DNA of 64,000 bases from Nocardiopsis flavescens (GCF_900141985.1 NZ_FQZK01000003.1:62001-126000); one strand, 5' to 3'. Numbered from the stretch's first letter, positions 15,580 through 23,224 are shown. The notes: generated from the sequence alone by a model not told the origin. Numbers and translations: made by a program.

Positions 15580-16155
15580 TCACTCCTCTTCGAGGGCGAC
15601 CTCGTCCTCGGTGAGCGCCTCCTCGTCGGGGGCGATGCCGTCCGGGCAGGGCTCGGAGCGCGATCCGGCGCCGAACCCCTCCAGGTAGCCGCGGGCGCGC
15701 TCGGCCTTGGGGTAGCGGTGCACCAGTTCCCAGAACTCCCGGCCGTGGTGCGGGATGAACAGGTGCGCGAGCTCGTGGATGAGGACGTAGTCCACCACCC
15801 AGGCGGGCATCCCGGCGACGCGGCGGGAGATGCGGATCGTGCGGGTGTCGGGGGTGCACGAACCCCAGCGGGAGTTCTGGTTGTCGACCCAGCGGACGCT
15901 GTCGGGCAGCCGGGTGCCGTCCAGGTAGCGGCGGGCGAGTTCGACCGCGCGGTCGTGGAGTTCCCCGTCGCCGGGCCGGCGCCGCTCCTCGCGGGCCTCC
16001 AGCCGTTGCAGCATGCGTCCCACCCAGCGCTTTTCCTCTGCGCGGGAGAACGTCGCGGGCACGAGGACGACGGTCGTGTCCCCGTCCCTGTAGGCCGACA
16101 CGGTGCGCCGGCGGCGAGGACTGCGTCGCACCTCGATTTTGGTGTTCGAGGGCAC
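15580..16155 (-). CDS. YgjP-like (SprT/M48-type) metallopeptidase
   Basis: 191 residues. The motif N-Q-N-S-R-W-G-S-C-T and the zinc-binding H-E-L-A-H (about 140) with a further H-H-G-R-E-F-W downstream are diagnostic of the YgjP/DUF45 metallopeptidase family. The C-terminus is a long acidic tail. The GTG at 16155 is chosen because the conserved N-terminal strand begins there; a much longer in-frame reading upstream to 16464 has no family features and runs through a terminator. The hexamer TACCGT (minus strand, 16163-16168) ends 7 bases before the start, so it may be leaderless. A perfect 12-base palindrome, GAGAGCGCTCTC (16175-16186), lies just upstream. The substrate is unknown. Confidence 0.85.
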   Translation of the reverse strand: MPSNTKIEVRRSPRRRRTVSAYRDGDTTVVLVPATFSRAEEKRWVGRMLQRLEAREERRRPGDGELHDRAVELARRYLDGTRLPDSVRWVDNQNSRWGSCTPDTRTIRISRRVAGMPAWVVDYVLIHELAHLFIPHHGREFWELVHRYPKAERARGYLEGFGAGSRSEPCPDGIAPDEEALTEDEVALEEE

Positions 16156-16361
16156 GGACTTTACGGTAGCCGAGGAGAGCGCTCTCGAACAGGAGTGTGT
16201 CGTCCCGTTATGCCGTGGGCTCCACTCCCCCTCACCGGGTGGTCCCGCAGGCCGCAAATCCCGCCCCCGTCGCACATCCGGGCTTGACCTGGGGCGTTCG
16301 AACCCCTTCCCGGGGGCCTTCCGGGCCCCGAACCGGGCAATTCCTTTATGTTCCGTATACG

Positions 16362-16407
16362 AAAAAGAGACCGGACGGTGACCCCTTTTTCCGGGGTCGC
16401 CGTCCGG
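16362..16407 (-). terminator. Intrinsic terminator of the whiB7 unit
   Basis: A 15-bp stem with a single G-U pair (16371-16385 with 16393-16407) and a 7-base loop. On the minus strand it is followed by TCTCTTTTTCG, a good U-run. It lies about 90 bases after the 53-residue gene and ends the whiB7 transcript. Confidence 0.8.
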
Positions 16408-16494
16408 CCGCTGGTCGGCTCCGCATGTCCGCGCCTCTGAGACGGGGCCCGGTGCCGTGGTCACCGCAGGTCACCACCGCACCCGGTCACCGGA

Positions 16495-16656
16495 TCAACA
16501 GAGGCGTGACCACGCGATTTCCATGAGCGCGTCTTCCGCACGGCGCTGCTCCCGCTGGCGGGCGCGCATCTGCCGTGCGGTGAGGCGTACGCCCTGGCGC
16601 TCGCGGTTCTCGGTGTCGTTCTCGTTCGTCCTGTCCAGGAGTTCGAGGATCATCAT
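16495..16656 (-). CDS. Small basic protein (53 aa) encoded downstream of whiB7
   Basis: 53 residues, starting with two consecutive ATG codons. The sequence is hydrophilic and rich in Arg, Glu and Gln (R-Q-M-R-A-R-Q-R-E-Q-R-R in the middle), predicted alpha-helical, with W-S-R-L-C at the end. It starts 61 bases after the whiB7 stop codon and lies inside the same terminator-bounded unit, so it is probably co-transcribed. The ribosome-binding site is weak (GAAG). I do not recognise it; its reality rests on position and on its third-position G/C preference. Confidence 0.45.
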   Translation of the reverse strand: MMILELLDRTNENDTENRERQGVRLTARQMRARQREQRRAEDALMEIAWSRLC

Positions 16657-16717
16657 CTTCGTGTTTTCCGTTTCTGCGGGTCGTTCTCGGGTGCTGCGGT
16701 GGAATTCGGGTGACCGT

Positions 16718-16996
16718 TCAGGCCGCGACCGGGGTCGGGTTCTTGCGGGGGCGGCCGCGGGGGCGCTTGCGCGCCACGACCTGGCCGGCGACGAGGAGCT
16801 GGCCTCCCCAGACACCCCAGGGCTCCTTGCGGTCCAGGGCGTCGGACAGGCACTGCTCCCGGACGGGGCAGGCGCCGCAGACGGACTTGGCCGTCTCGAC
16901 ATCGGCCGGGGCCTCGGCGAAGAACAGGTCGGGCTGAAGGCGGCAGGGGACTTCGGTCTCGCCCAACCAGGGCGTTTCCAGGACCGACGCGAGCAT
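16718..16996 (-). CDS. whiB7: WhiB7 transcription factor (Wbl family, AT-hook)
   Basis: 92 residues. The four Fe-S cluster Cys are at 18, 40, 43 and 49 (C-x21-C-x2-C-x5-C), the G-V-W-G-G turn at 61-65, and an AT-hook R-P-R-G-R-P-R-K at 78-85, the feature that separates WhiB7 from other Wbl proteins. Known family role: with the principal sigma factor it activates intrinsic antibiotic-resistance genes and its own gene when translation is inhibited. The start is supported by GGAGG 6 bases upstream. Upstream lies a long leader with attenuator and leader ORF (16997-17700). The neighbourhood (uvrD2, mycoredoxin) matches whiB7 in mycobacteria and wblC in streptomycetes. Confidence 0.95.
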   Translation of the reverse strand: MLASVLETPWLGETEVPCRLQPDLFFAEAPADVETAKSVCGACPVREQCLSDALDRKEPWGVWGGQLLVAGQVVARKRPRGRPRKNPTPVAA

Positions 16997-17137
16997 CGGT
17001 GCCCTCCAAGGTCTTTGTTCGTCTCGTACAACGCGGTCGGTGTTCTCGGTTCACCGGATGCGGTTCCGGTGCGGGACCTGACTTGCGATGCAGACGCCTG
17101 CCCTGCCTCCCCGGGGGAGGACGAACGGACGAGGATA

Positions 17138-17173
17138 CAAAGAAAGCCGCGGCCCCTGATCGGGGACCGCGGC
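17138..17173 (-). terminator. Attenuator: intrinsic terminator in the whiB7 leader
   Basis: Minus-strand stem of 11 bp with one bulged base (17146-17156 with 17162-17173), 5-base loop, followed by TTTCTTTG (17138-17145). It lies about 140 bases before the whiB7 start codon and 24 bases after the stop codon of the leader ORF, so it would end transcription before whiB7 unless an alternative structure forms. A perfect 9-base complement to its first arm lies at 17279-17287. Confidence 0.8.
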
Positions 17174-17197
17174 CACGGATGGAGATCCTGGGCCTGG

Positions 17198-17593
17198 CTA
17201 GGCCGGAATCCTCCGTGGACACTTCCCCGGTGCGCCGTAACGGCGCGGGGTTCCTTCGGTGCGAGCCGTCATGAGATCGCCGCGGTCACGGGCGCTCTCG
17301 TTGCCGGTGGACACACCACTGCCTTCGTGCTCGGCCTTGGCGGCGAGGATCACGGTCGTCACGGGACGGACGCCGAAGCCTCCGAAGCCGAGACCGGTCC
17401 CCTCGACACCGGTGCCGCGCAGGGCACCGACGACCGAGACCGTGCCGGTGCCACCGTGGGCACCGCCGGCGATGGCGCGCTCACCGCGCAGGGCGGAGCC
17501 GCCGGGCAGACCGCACTCGGACAGGGCGGTGCCCGGGACAGCGTTCAGCCACTGCTGACGGGACGACACGGCGAAAACGTTGCTCGTGGTCAT
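17198..17593 (-). CDS. whiB7 leader ORF (131 aa), probable translation sensor
   Basis: 131 codons from ATG 17591-17593. AAGGAGG (minus strand, 17605-17611) is a near-perfect ribosome-binding site 11 bases upstream; a GTG at 17605 overlaps it and is unlikely. The first 100 or so codons have the third-position G/C bias of real genes. The product is Gly-rich with no recognised domain, signal peptide or membrane segment. The last 10 codons use rarer triplets (TGT, CCA, AGG, ATT). It lies wholly within the whiB7 leader, downstream of the likely promoter and upstream of the attenuator. Known for whiB7/wblC elsewhere: upstream ORFs couple translation to antitermination. Whether this protein also has a function of its own cannot be told. 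Confidence 0.6.
   Translation of the reverse strand: MTTSNVFAVSSRQQWLNAVPGTALSECGLPGGSALRGERAIAGGAHGGTGTVSVVGALRGTGVEGTGLGFGGFGVRPVTTVILAAKAEHEGSGVSTGNESARDRGDLMTARTEGTPRRYGAPGKCPRRIPA
17279..17287 (-). promoter_or_regulatory. Predicted antiterminator segment within the leader ORF
   Basis: The minus strand reads GACCGCGGC here (codons for Asp-Arg-Gly of the leader ORF), which is perfectly complementary to GCCGCGGTC in the first arm of the attenuator (17165-17173). Pairing would block the terminator. A translating ribosome would mask this segment; a ribosome stalled further upstream would leave it free. This is inference from complementarity. Confidence 0.5.
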
Positions 17594-17667
17594 TTGATCG
17601 GGCACCTCCTTCTCGGTCGGGCGGCGGGATCCCTCCCGCGCCTGGAACGGCCTTGGCGACGAAGTAC

Positions 17668-17706
17668 AGACTAAGGGTCGCTCACGAAAACAAGCAACCT
17701 ATTTTT
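17668..17706 (-). promoter_or_regulatory. Probable autoregulated whiB7 promoter with AT-rich box
   Basis: Minus strand: AAAAAT (17701-17706), three bases, TTGCTT as -35 (17692-17697), an 18-base spacer and TAGTCT as -10 (17668-17673). An AT-rich box directly upstream of the -35 is the known signature of WhiB7-activated promoters. Transcription from about 17661 gives a leader of about 665 bases. Confidence 0.65.
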
Positions 17707-17752
17707 GACCTGGGAAAACGTCCTCATCCGGCCACGGAGTCCCAGGAATCCG

Positions 17753-17784
17753 CAGGGGGCGCGCGTTGTTACCGCGGCCCCCTG
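17753..17784 (-). terminator. Hairpin after tesB
   Basis: An 8-bp perfect stem (17753-17760 with 17777-17784) with a 16-base loop in which further pairs can form, 11 bases after the tesB stop codon. It would insulate the whiB7 promoter from the uvrD2-tesB transcript. Confidence 0.45.
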
Positions 17785-17795
17785 GCCGGTTGCGG

Positions 17796-18710
17796 TCACA
17801 CGGGTCCCGCGCGCAGCGCGTCGGACCACCCCTCGGCGTCCACGACCCGGATCAGCCCCTCCTGCACCACCGAGCAGACCAGCTGGCCGTCGCGGGTGTA
17901 GACCAGGCCGCGGGCCAGTCCGCGGGCGCCCTGCGCCGTGGGGGTCTCCTGCGCGTAGAGCAGCCACTCGTCGGCGCGGAACGGCCGGTGGAACCACATG
18001 GCGTGGTCGAGGCTGGCCATGGAGATCCCCGCGAAGGAGCGGCCGTGGCGGAGCAGCACGGTGTCCAGCAGCGTGAGGTCGGAGGCGTACGTCATCAGGC
18101 ACACCTGGGTGAGCCGGTCGTCGGGGAGCCTGCCGTCGACCTTGAGCCACACCGGGTTGACCGGGGTGCGCAGCCGGGGGTCGCGCTCGGCCTCGTAGGA
18201 CAGCGGACCCACCGGTCGCAGCTCGATGGGGTGCCAGCGGACGAACCCCGGGACCCGGCCGAACTCGGCGCGCAGCCGCTCGCGCGTGCTGGGCAGCTCC
18301 TCGGGCGGGGGCACGTCGGGCATCGGGATCCGGTGGTCCAGCCCCGGCTCCTCCTTGTGGAAGGAGGCCGACAGGGTGAAGATCGGCTTGCCGTGCTGGA
18401 CGGCCACCACCCGGCGGGTGGTGAACGACCGGCCGTCGCGGACCCGGTCCACCTCGTAGACGATCGGCACCGACGGGTCGCCCGGACGGATGAAGTACGC
18501 GTGCAGGGAGTGGACGTAGCGGTCCTCGGGGGCCGTCCGGCCCGCCGCCACCAGTGCCTGGCCCGCGACCAGCCCGCCGAAGACCCGCTGGGGACCCTCC
18601 TGGGGGCTGCTGCCCCGGAAGATGTTGACCTCGATCCGCTCCAGGTCCAGCACCGCCAGCAGGTCGGCCAGCGACTGCTCCCGCCGGGACTCGTCGGCTC
18701 CGTCGCTCAT
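17796..18710 (-). CDS. tesB: Acyl-CoA thioesterase II
   Basis: 304 residues, the normal length of TesB, a double hot-dog fold enzyme that hydrolyses acyl-CoA to free fatty acid and CoA. Family features: V-F-G-G-L-V-A-G-Q-A-L in the first hot-dog domain (about 43-53), H-A-Y-F-I-R-P-G-D, and in the second S-L-D-H-A-M-W-F-H-R-P-F with the catalytic Asp, followed by a conserved Gln late in the chain. Its ATG overlaps the TGA of uvrD2 (ATGA), so it is translationally coupled to the helicase. The functional link between the two is not obvious. Confidence 0.9.
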   Translation of the reverse strand: MSDGADESRREQSLADLLAVLDLERIEVNIFRGSSPQEGPQRVFGGLVAGQALVAAGRTAPEDRYVHSLHAYFIRPGDPSVPIVYEVDRVRDGRSFTTRRVVAVQHGKPIFTLSASFHKEEPGLDHRIPMPDVPPPEELPSTRERLRAEFGRVPGFVRWHPIELRPVGPLSYEAERDPRLRTPVNPVWLKVDGRLPDDRLTQVCLMTYASDLTLLDTVLLRHGRSFAGISMASLDHAMWFHRPFRADEWLLYAQETPTAQGARGLARGLVYTRDGQLVCSVVQEGLIRVVDAEGWSDALRAGPV

Positions 18711-20836
18711 CCGGTCACGCTCTCCTCTGCGTCGTCGGGGGCGTCCCGACCTTCGATGACATCGGCGGGGTCGGCACCGGCGACCAGCGCGAGGACGGCC
18801 TCCCCGTAGCGGTCGAGTTTGGCCGGACCGACACCGGACACCGCCGCCAGCTGCGGGACCGCGGAGGGCTCCTGCTCGGCGATGGCCTGGAGGGTCGCGT
18901 CGGTGAAGATCACGTAGGCGGGCACCTTCTGCTCCTGGGAGACCGTGCGCCGCCAGTCGCGCAGGCGCTCCAGCAGCGCCTCATCGTAACTGGAGGGGCA
19001 GTCCAGGCAGCGGCCCAGCTTGCGGGCGGCCGCGTCGGTGAGCGCGGCGCCGCACACCCGGCAGCGGGCCGCGCCGCCGCGGCGGCGCTCGGCGCGCCGG
19101 GCGGAGGTGCTGGGGGACGCGGGGCGCAGGCCGTCCAGGAACCGGGAGGGCTTGCGGGTCTTGCGCCCGCCCGGGGAGCGCGACAGCGACCACGACATCG
19201 ACAGGTGCTCGCGGGCGCGGGTGACCCCGACGTAGAAGAGGCGGCGCTCCTCCTCGACCTCCTCGTCGGTCTCGGCGTAGATGATCGGCATCATGCCCTC
19301 GGTGATGCCGACCAGGAAGACCGCGTCCCACTCCAGGCCCTTGGCGGCGTGCAGGGAGGCGATGGTGACGCCCTCGAACCCGGGTGCGTGCTCGGTGGAG
19401 ATGCGCACCTCCAGCTCCTCGACCAGGTCGTTCATGGTGACCCGGCCCCCCTCGGGGTGCGGCCGGGCGGCCATGTCCTCGGCCAGCTGCGCCAGCGCGG
19501 TCAGCGACTCCCAGCGCTCGCGGGCCTGGCGGCCCTCGGGCGCGGTGTCGGTGAGGCCGATCTGCCCGAGCAGCTGGCGGACGGTGGAGATGAGCGGGGC
19601 CGGGTCCTCCCCGGCCGCCTCGTGGCGGGCGCCGCGCAGCAGGTGCACGGCCTGCTTGATCTCGGGCCGCTCGAAGAACCGCGTGGTGCCGCGCACCGTG
19701 AACGGGACGCCCTGGTCGGTGAGGGCCTGCTCGTAGGCGGCCGACTGGGCGTTGGTGCGCACCAGGACCGCGATCTCCCCGGCGCTCACACCCTCCTCCA
19801 TCAGGACGCCGATCTTGCGCGCGACCCCGGTGGCCTCGGCGGGCTCGTCGTCGTACTCCTGGTACACGGGGTCGGGGCCGTCGGGGCGCTGGGCCCGCAG
19901 GGTGAGGTGCCCGGCGGAGGTGGTCCCCCCGGCCTGGGAGATGACGTGGTTGGCGACCCGCACCACCTGGGGGGTGGAGCGGTAGTCGCGGACCAGCTCG
20001 ACGACGGTGGCGTGGGGGTAGCGGGCGGCGAACCCGGTGAGGTAGGCGGGGGTGGCCCCGGCGAAGGAGTAGATGGTCTGGCTGGGGTCGCCGACCACGC
20101 AGAGGTCGTCGCGGTCGCCCAGCCAGGCGTCGAGCAGGAGCTTCTGGAGCGGGTTGACGTCCTGGAACTCGTCGACGACGAAGTAGCGGTACTGCTCGCG
20201 GACCCGCTGGGCGATGGCCGGGTACTCGGTGATCATGCCCGCGGTGAGTTCGAGCATGGACTCGAAGTCGAGGAGGTTGCGCTCGCGGCGCAGCTCCTCG
20301 TAGGCCTCGAAGACCCGGGCGATCTCGCCCGCGGGCAGCGGCACCTGCCGGGAGGCCTTGGCCACGACGCCCTCGTAGTCGGTGGGGCGGACCTGGGTGA
20401 CCTTGGCCCACTCGATCTCGGAGGCGAGGTCGCGCAGGCCGGTGCGGTCCGGCTGCACGCCCACCGAGTGGGCGGCGCGGGCCACCGCCTGGATCTTGCT
20501 GTCGATGAGGGTGGGCTTCTCGCCGCCGATCACCTGCGGCCAGAAGAAGGAGAGCTGGCGCAGCGCGGCGGCGTGGAAGGTGCGGGCCTGTACCCGGGGG
20601 GCGCCCAGGGCGCGCAGCCGTCCGCGCATCTCGCCGGCGGCCCGGGCGGTGAAGGTGACCGCGAGGATCTGCTGCTCCGAGACCACCCCGGAGGCCACCG
20701 CGTGGGCGATGCGGTGGGTGATGGCGCGGGTCTTGCCCGTACCGGCGCCGGCGAGGATGCACACGGGTCCGCGCAGCGCGCGCGCCGCCTGTGTCTGCTC
20801 GGGGTCCAGTCCCTCCAGGACGCGGTCGGGGTCCAT
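18707..20836 (-). CDS. uvrD2: ATP-dependent DNA helicase UvrD2 (SF1A, HRDC domain)
   Basis: 709 residues. Walker A A-G-A-G-T-G-K-T (about 29-36), the DEFQD form of motif II (V-V-D-E-F-Q-D) and motifs III-VI (including G-V-T-R-A-R) are all present. A four-Cys zinc motif (C-R-V-C ... C-L-D-C, about 590-612) joins the motor to a C-terminal HRDC domain, the arrangement specific to actinobacterial UvrD2. UvrD2 is an essential helicase in mycobacteria. The ATG at 20836 is chosen over 20851 because AGGAG lies 4 bases upstream of it. It is divergent from mycoredoxin, as in M. tuberculosis (Rv3198c and Rv3198A). Confidence 0.93.
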   Translation of the reverse strand: MDPDRVLEGLDPEQTQAARALRGPVCILAGAGTGKTRAITHRIAHAVASGVVSEQQILAVTFTARAAGEMRGRLRALGAPRVQARTFHAAALRQLSFFWPQVIGGEKPTLIDSKIQAVARAAHSVGVQPDRTGLRDLASEIEWAKVTQVRPTDYEGVVAKASRQVPLPAGEIARVFEAYEELRRERNLLDFESMLELTAGMITEYPAIAQRVREQYRYFVVDEFQDVNPLQKLLLDAWLGDRDDLCVVGDPSQTIYSFAGATPAYLTGFAARYPHATVVELVRDYRSTPQVVRVANHVISQAGGTTSAGHLTLRAQRPDGPDPVYQEYDDEPAEATGVARKIGVLMEEGVSAGEIAVLVRTNAQSAAYEQALTDQGVPFTVRGTTRFFERPEIKQAVHLLRGARHEAAGEDPAPLISTVRQLLGQIGLTDTAPEGRQARERWESLTALAQLAEDMAARPHPEGGRVTMNDLVEELEVRISTEHAPGFEGVTIASLHAAKGLEWDAVFLVGITEGMMPIIYAETDEEVEEERRLFYVGVTRAREHLSMSWSLSRSPGGRKTRKPSRFLDGLRPASPSTSARRAERRRGGAARCRVCGAALTDAAARKLGRCLDCPSSYDEALLERLRDWRRTVSQEQKVPAYVIFTDATLQAIAEQEPSAVPQLAAVSGVGPAKLDRYGEAVLALVAGADPADVIEGRDAPDDAEESVTG

Positions 20837-21111
20837 GGTGCTCCTGAACATGGTCGAGACGGTTGTGCGGTTCTGTGGGTCAGTCTCTCAAGTATCGGTC
20901 GCCCCCGGGACGGAAGGGCACCCGTCCACAGGCGGATCCCGGGCGGGGCCGCCGGGGCGCCGCGGCCGGCGAGCCGAACGACACATTTCAGAACCAGCCG
21001 GGCCTGTGAGGCGTCCCACGTTGTGTCACGCGGTCGGGGGAAGCGCGCCGGGGTCCACGGTGTTGGGATGTGGGACCGGGCGAAAACGCCGACCGCAGGA
21101 CGGAAAGAAGC

Positions 21112-21381
21112 GTGAGCGACATGACGAGCACGGCCACCGACCAGTTCACGATGTACACCACCCCCTGGTGCGGGTACTGCAAGCGGCTCAAGAGCCAGCT
21201 CGCACGGGAGGGGATCACCGGGCGTGAGGTGAACATCGAGGAGCACCCGGAGGCCGCGGATCTCGTGATGAAGGTCAACAACGGGAACCAAACCGTCCCG
21301 ACGGTGGTCTTCAGTGACGGAGCGGCGATGACCAACCCGTCGCTCGCTCAGGTGAAGCAGAAGCTGGCCGAGCTGTCGTAG
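21112..21381 (+). CDS. mrx1: Mycoredoxin-1-like glutaredoxin
   Basis: 89 residues from GTG (86 if the ATG at 21121 is used; GGAAAG lies 4 bases before the GTG). Thioredoxin fold with active site C-G-Y-C, a cis-Pro in T-V-P-T-V, and the conserved N-G-N-Q-T-V-P block, typical of mycoredoxins, which reduce mycothiol-mixed disulfides in actinobacteria. No signal peptide, so cytosolic. Divergent from uvrD2; followed by a strong terminator, so probably monocistronic. Confidence 0.88.
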   Translation: MSDMTSTATDQFTMYTTPWCGYCKRLKSQLAREGITGREVNIEEHPEAADLVMKVNNGNQTVPTVVFSDGAAMTNPSLAQVKQKLAELS

Positions 21382-21390
21382 CCCGGAGAA

Positions 21391-21421
21391 CGCGGTCCGC
21401 GGGTCACTCCCGCGGACCGCG
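21391..21421 (+). terminator. Terminator of mycoredoxin gene
   Basis: A perfect 13-bp stem (21391-21403 with 21409-21421) with a 5-base loop, 9 bases after the stop codon. Confidence 0.75.
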
Positions 21422-21518
21422 GCCCCGTGACCCCGAGGGGCCACTCCCCGGTACGGCGGCTCTCGGCCTTGAACGGCTCGGACGGATGACGACGGGGAGT
21501 GTTGAGTTGGGGGACGAC

Positions 21519-21974
21519 GTGAGTTCTCATGACATAGCGGTCGCCGACGCGGTCGACGCCGGCGTGGTGCGCCGCACCCCGACGGGGTGGCGCGTGGGCG
21601 ACGGGCACGAGTTGCCCGACCTGGTGAGCGCGATGGTCCTCGCAGACCTGCTCACCGCGGAGGCGGGCGGCGACCGCCGTCGGCCGCAGGCGCCCGGTCG
21701 GGCGCCGGAGGACGCCTCGGAGGTAGAGCGCCTGCGCCACACCGTGGCGCAGCTGGAGCACGCGCTGCATTCGCGCGTGGTGGTGGAGCAGGCCATCGGC
21801 GTCCTGGCGGAGCGGCACACCATGCCGCCGCGCGAGGCCTTCGAGCGGCTGCGCTCCTCGGCCCGCTCGCGCGGCCGCAAGGTCGCCGACCTGGCCCGCG
21901 ACGTGGTGGAGAGCAGTACCAGCCCGCTCACGGTCCTGCCGGACGAGCTGAGCGTCTCCCCCGGCTCGAACTAG
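21519..21974 (+). CDS. ANTAR-domain RNA-binding regulator
   Basis: 151 residues from GTG 21519, for which GGGGGA lies 5 bases upstream; an ATG at 21486 would add 11 residues but has a weak site. The C-terminal part is an ANTAR domain: a coiled-coil helix, then R-V-V-V-E-Q-A-I-G-V-L-A-E-R, M-P-P-R-E-A-F-E-R-L-R, and the last helix with the basic R-S-R-G-R-K-V. ANTAR domains bind paired hexaloop hairpins in RNA and prevent termination. The N-terminal 60 residues are not a recognised receiver, GAF or PAS domain. The target is unknown; no ANTAR-type hairpin pair was identified nearby. Confidence 0.8.
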   Translation: MSSHDIAVADAVDAGVVRRTPTGWRVGDGHELPDLVSAMVLADLLTAEAGGDRRRPQAPGRAPEDASEVERLRHTVAQLEHALHSRVVVEQAIGVLAERHTMPPREAFERLRSSARSRGRKVADLARDVVESSTSPLTVLPDELSVSPGSN

Positions 21975-22165
21975 GAAGCGCCACGCCCCGCTTCGGCCCG
22001 CCCGCCCCCACCACACTCAGAGGACGGCCTGAGAAGGCGGGAACGGGCCGAAGGAGCGCGGCCGCCCCCGCGCCGCGGACGCGGCGGAAACCGGGGACGG
22101 GAAGGACCACCGGCCCCGTCGGGAGGGCCGGCGGGAGGACCCGGCGCCGCGCGGCTCCCCCTCGG

Positions 22166-23116
22166 CTACCACCGGCCGGGGAGGGCCTCCCCCTGCCAGT
22201 GCTCGATGAGGGTGCGGGCGATCGAGACGGGCCCGGGGAGCACGATCTCCCCGGTGGCCGCCGCCGCGGCCAGTTCCGGCCGGGTGAACCAGCGCAGGAC
22301 GCCGATCTCGTCGTCGGTGCGCTCGGTCTCGCCGACGGCCCGCGCGGTGTAGCCCATCATGAGGCTGCGCGGGAAGGGCCACGGCTGCGAGGAGAGGTAG
22401 CGGGGGTCCTCGACCACGATCCCCGCCTCTTCGGCGACCTCGCGGACGACCGCCTGCTCCAGTGACTCCCCCGCGTCGACGAACCCGGCGAGCACGGAGA
22501 AGCGGTGCGCGTCCCAGTGCGGGTTGTTGCCGAGCAGGACCTGCTCCCCGTCGCCGTGGCCGCGGTGGACCAGCATGATGACGGCCGGGTCGGTGCGCGG
22601 GAACTGCTCGCGCCCCTCGCGCTCGCACAGGCGCAGGTGGCCGGCGCCGGAGAGGGTGGTGGGCGAGCCGCAGGCGGGGCAGAACCCGTGGGTGGCGTGC
22701 CAGTTGGCCAGGGCGACGGCGCGGGTGAGCAGCCCGGTGTCGCGGTCGCCCAGGAGCGGGCCGACCTCGCGCAGGGACGCGGGCCGCGCGCCGTCACGGG
22801 CGACGAGTTCGTCCGGGGAGCGCACCGCGAAGTAGGCCCGCCCCCCGTCCACCCCCAGCAGGTAGCGCTCGCCCCCGGGCGCCTGCGCCGGCGCGGTGAA
22901 GACCAGTGCCGGCTCCCCCTCGGTGGTGACCAGGGCCCGGGACTGCTTGGCCATCAGGGCCTTCCACCCGTAGGAGGTGGGGTCGCCGCCCTCCAGGGCG
23001 AGGACCCGGGTGCCGGGGTCCCCCCACGCCTTCTCCAGCCAGGCCGTGTCGGTGCGCCGGTGCGCGGCGGCGTCCACGGAGGCGCGGGACAGGGAGGGGG
23101 TGATGTCGACGTGCAT
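22166..23116 (-). CDS. nudC: NAD+ diphosphatase / RNA decapping Nudix hydrolase
   Basis: 316 residues. The Nudix box G-F-V-D-A-G-E-S-L-E-Q-A-V-V-R-E-V-A-E-E is complete and is followed by the NudC-specific S-Q-P-W-P-F-P-R-S. A zinc-ribbon precedes it with Cys 146, 149 and 164, but the fourth Cys expected near 167-169 is absent (E-R-E-G-R). The F-P-R-T-D-P-A-V-I entry to the Nudix fold is typical. NudC cleaves NADH/NAD+ and removes NAD caps from RNA. The ATG at 23116 has GGAAGGA directly upstream; an earlier in-frame ATG at 23185 has none. In M. tuberculosis nudC (Rv3199c) also sits close to uvrD2. Confidence 0.9.
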   Translation of the reverse strand: MHVDITPSLSRASVDAAAHRRTDTAWLEKAWGDPGTRVLALEGGDPTSYGWKALMAKQSRALVTTEGEPALVFTAPAQAPGGERYLLGVDGGRAYFAVRSPDELVARDGARPASLREVGPLLGDRDTGLLTRAVALANWHATHGFCPACGSPTTLSGAGHLRLCEREGREQFPRTDPAVIMLVHRGHGDGEQVLLGNNPHWDAHRFSVLAGFVDAGESLEQAVVREVAEEAGIVVEDPRYLSSQPWPFPRSLMMGYTARAVGETERTDDEIGVLRWFTRPELAAAAATGEIVLPGPVSIARTLIEHWQGEALPGRW

Positions 23117-23224
23117 GGGTCCTTCCGGGATGTGCGGGGGCGGGGCCGCGAACGGGCGCGGCCCGCCGGCTGACGTGGACGGCACCGCCGGGGCCGTGGT
23201 GCTGCCCGGCCCCGGGACCCGCGG

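Noticed and set aside
16175-16200. Possible LexA (SOS) box near TCTCGAACAGGAGTG
   Set aside because: Only one half (CGAAC) matches the actinobacterial consensus; the second half lacks GTTCG.
15580-16464. 294-codon version of the YgjP-like peptidase
   Set aside because: The extra N-terminus would be read through the whiB7 terminator and has no homology-like features.
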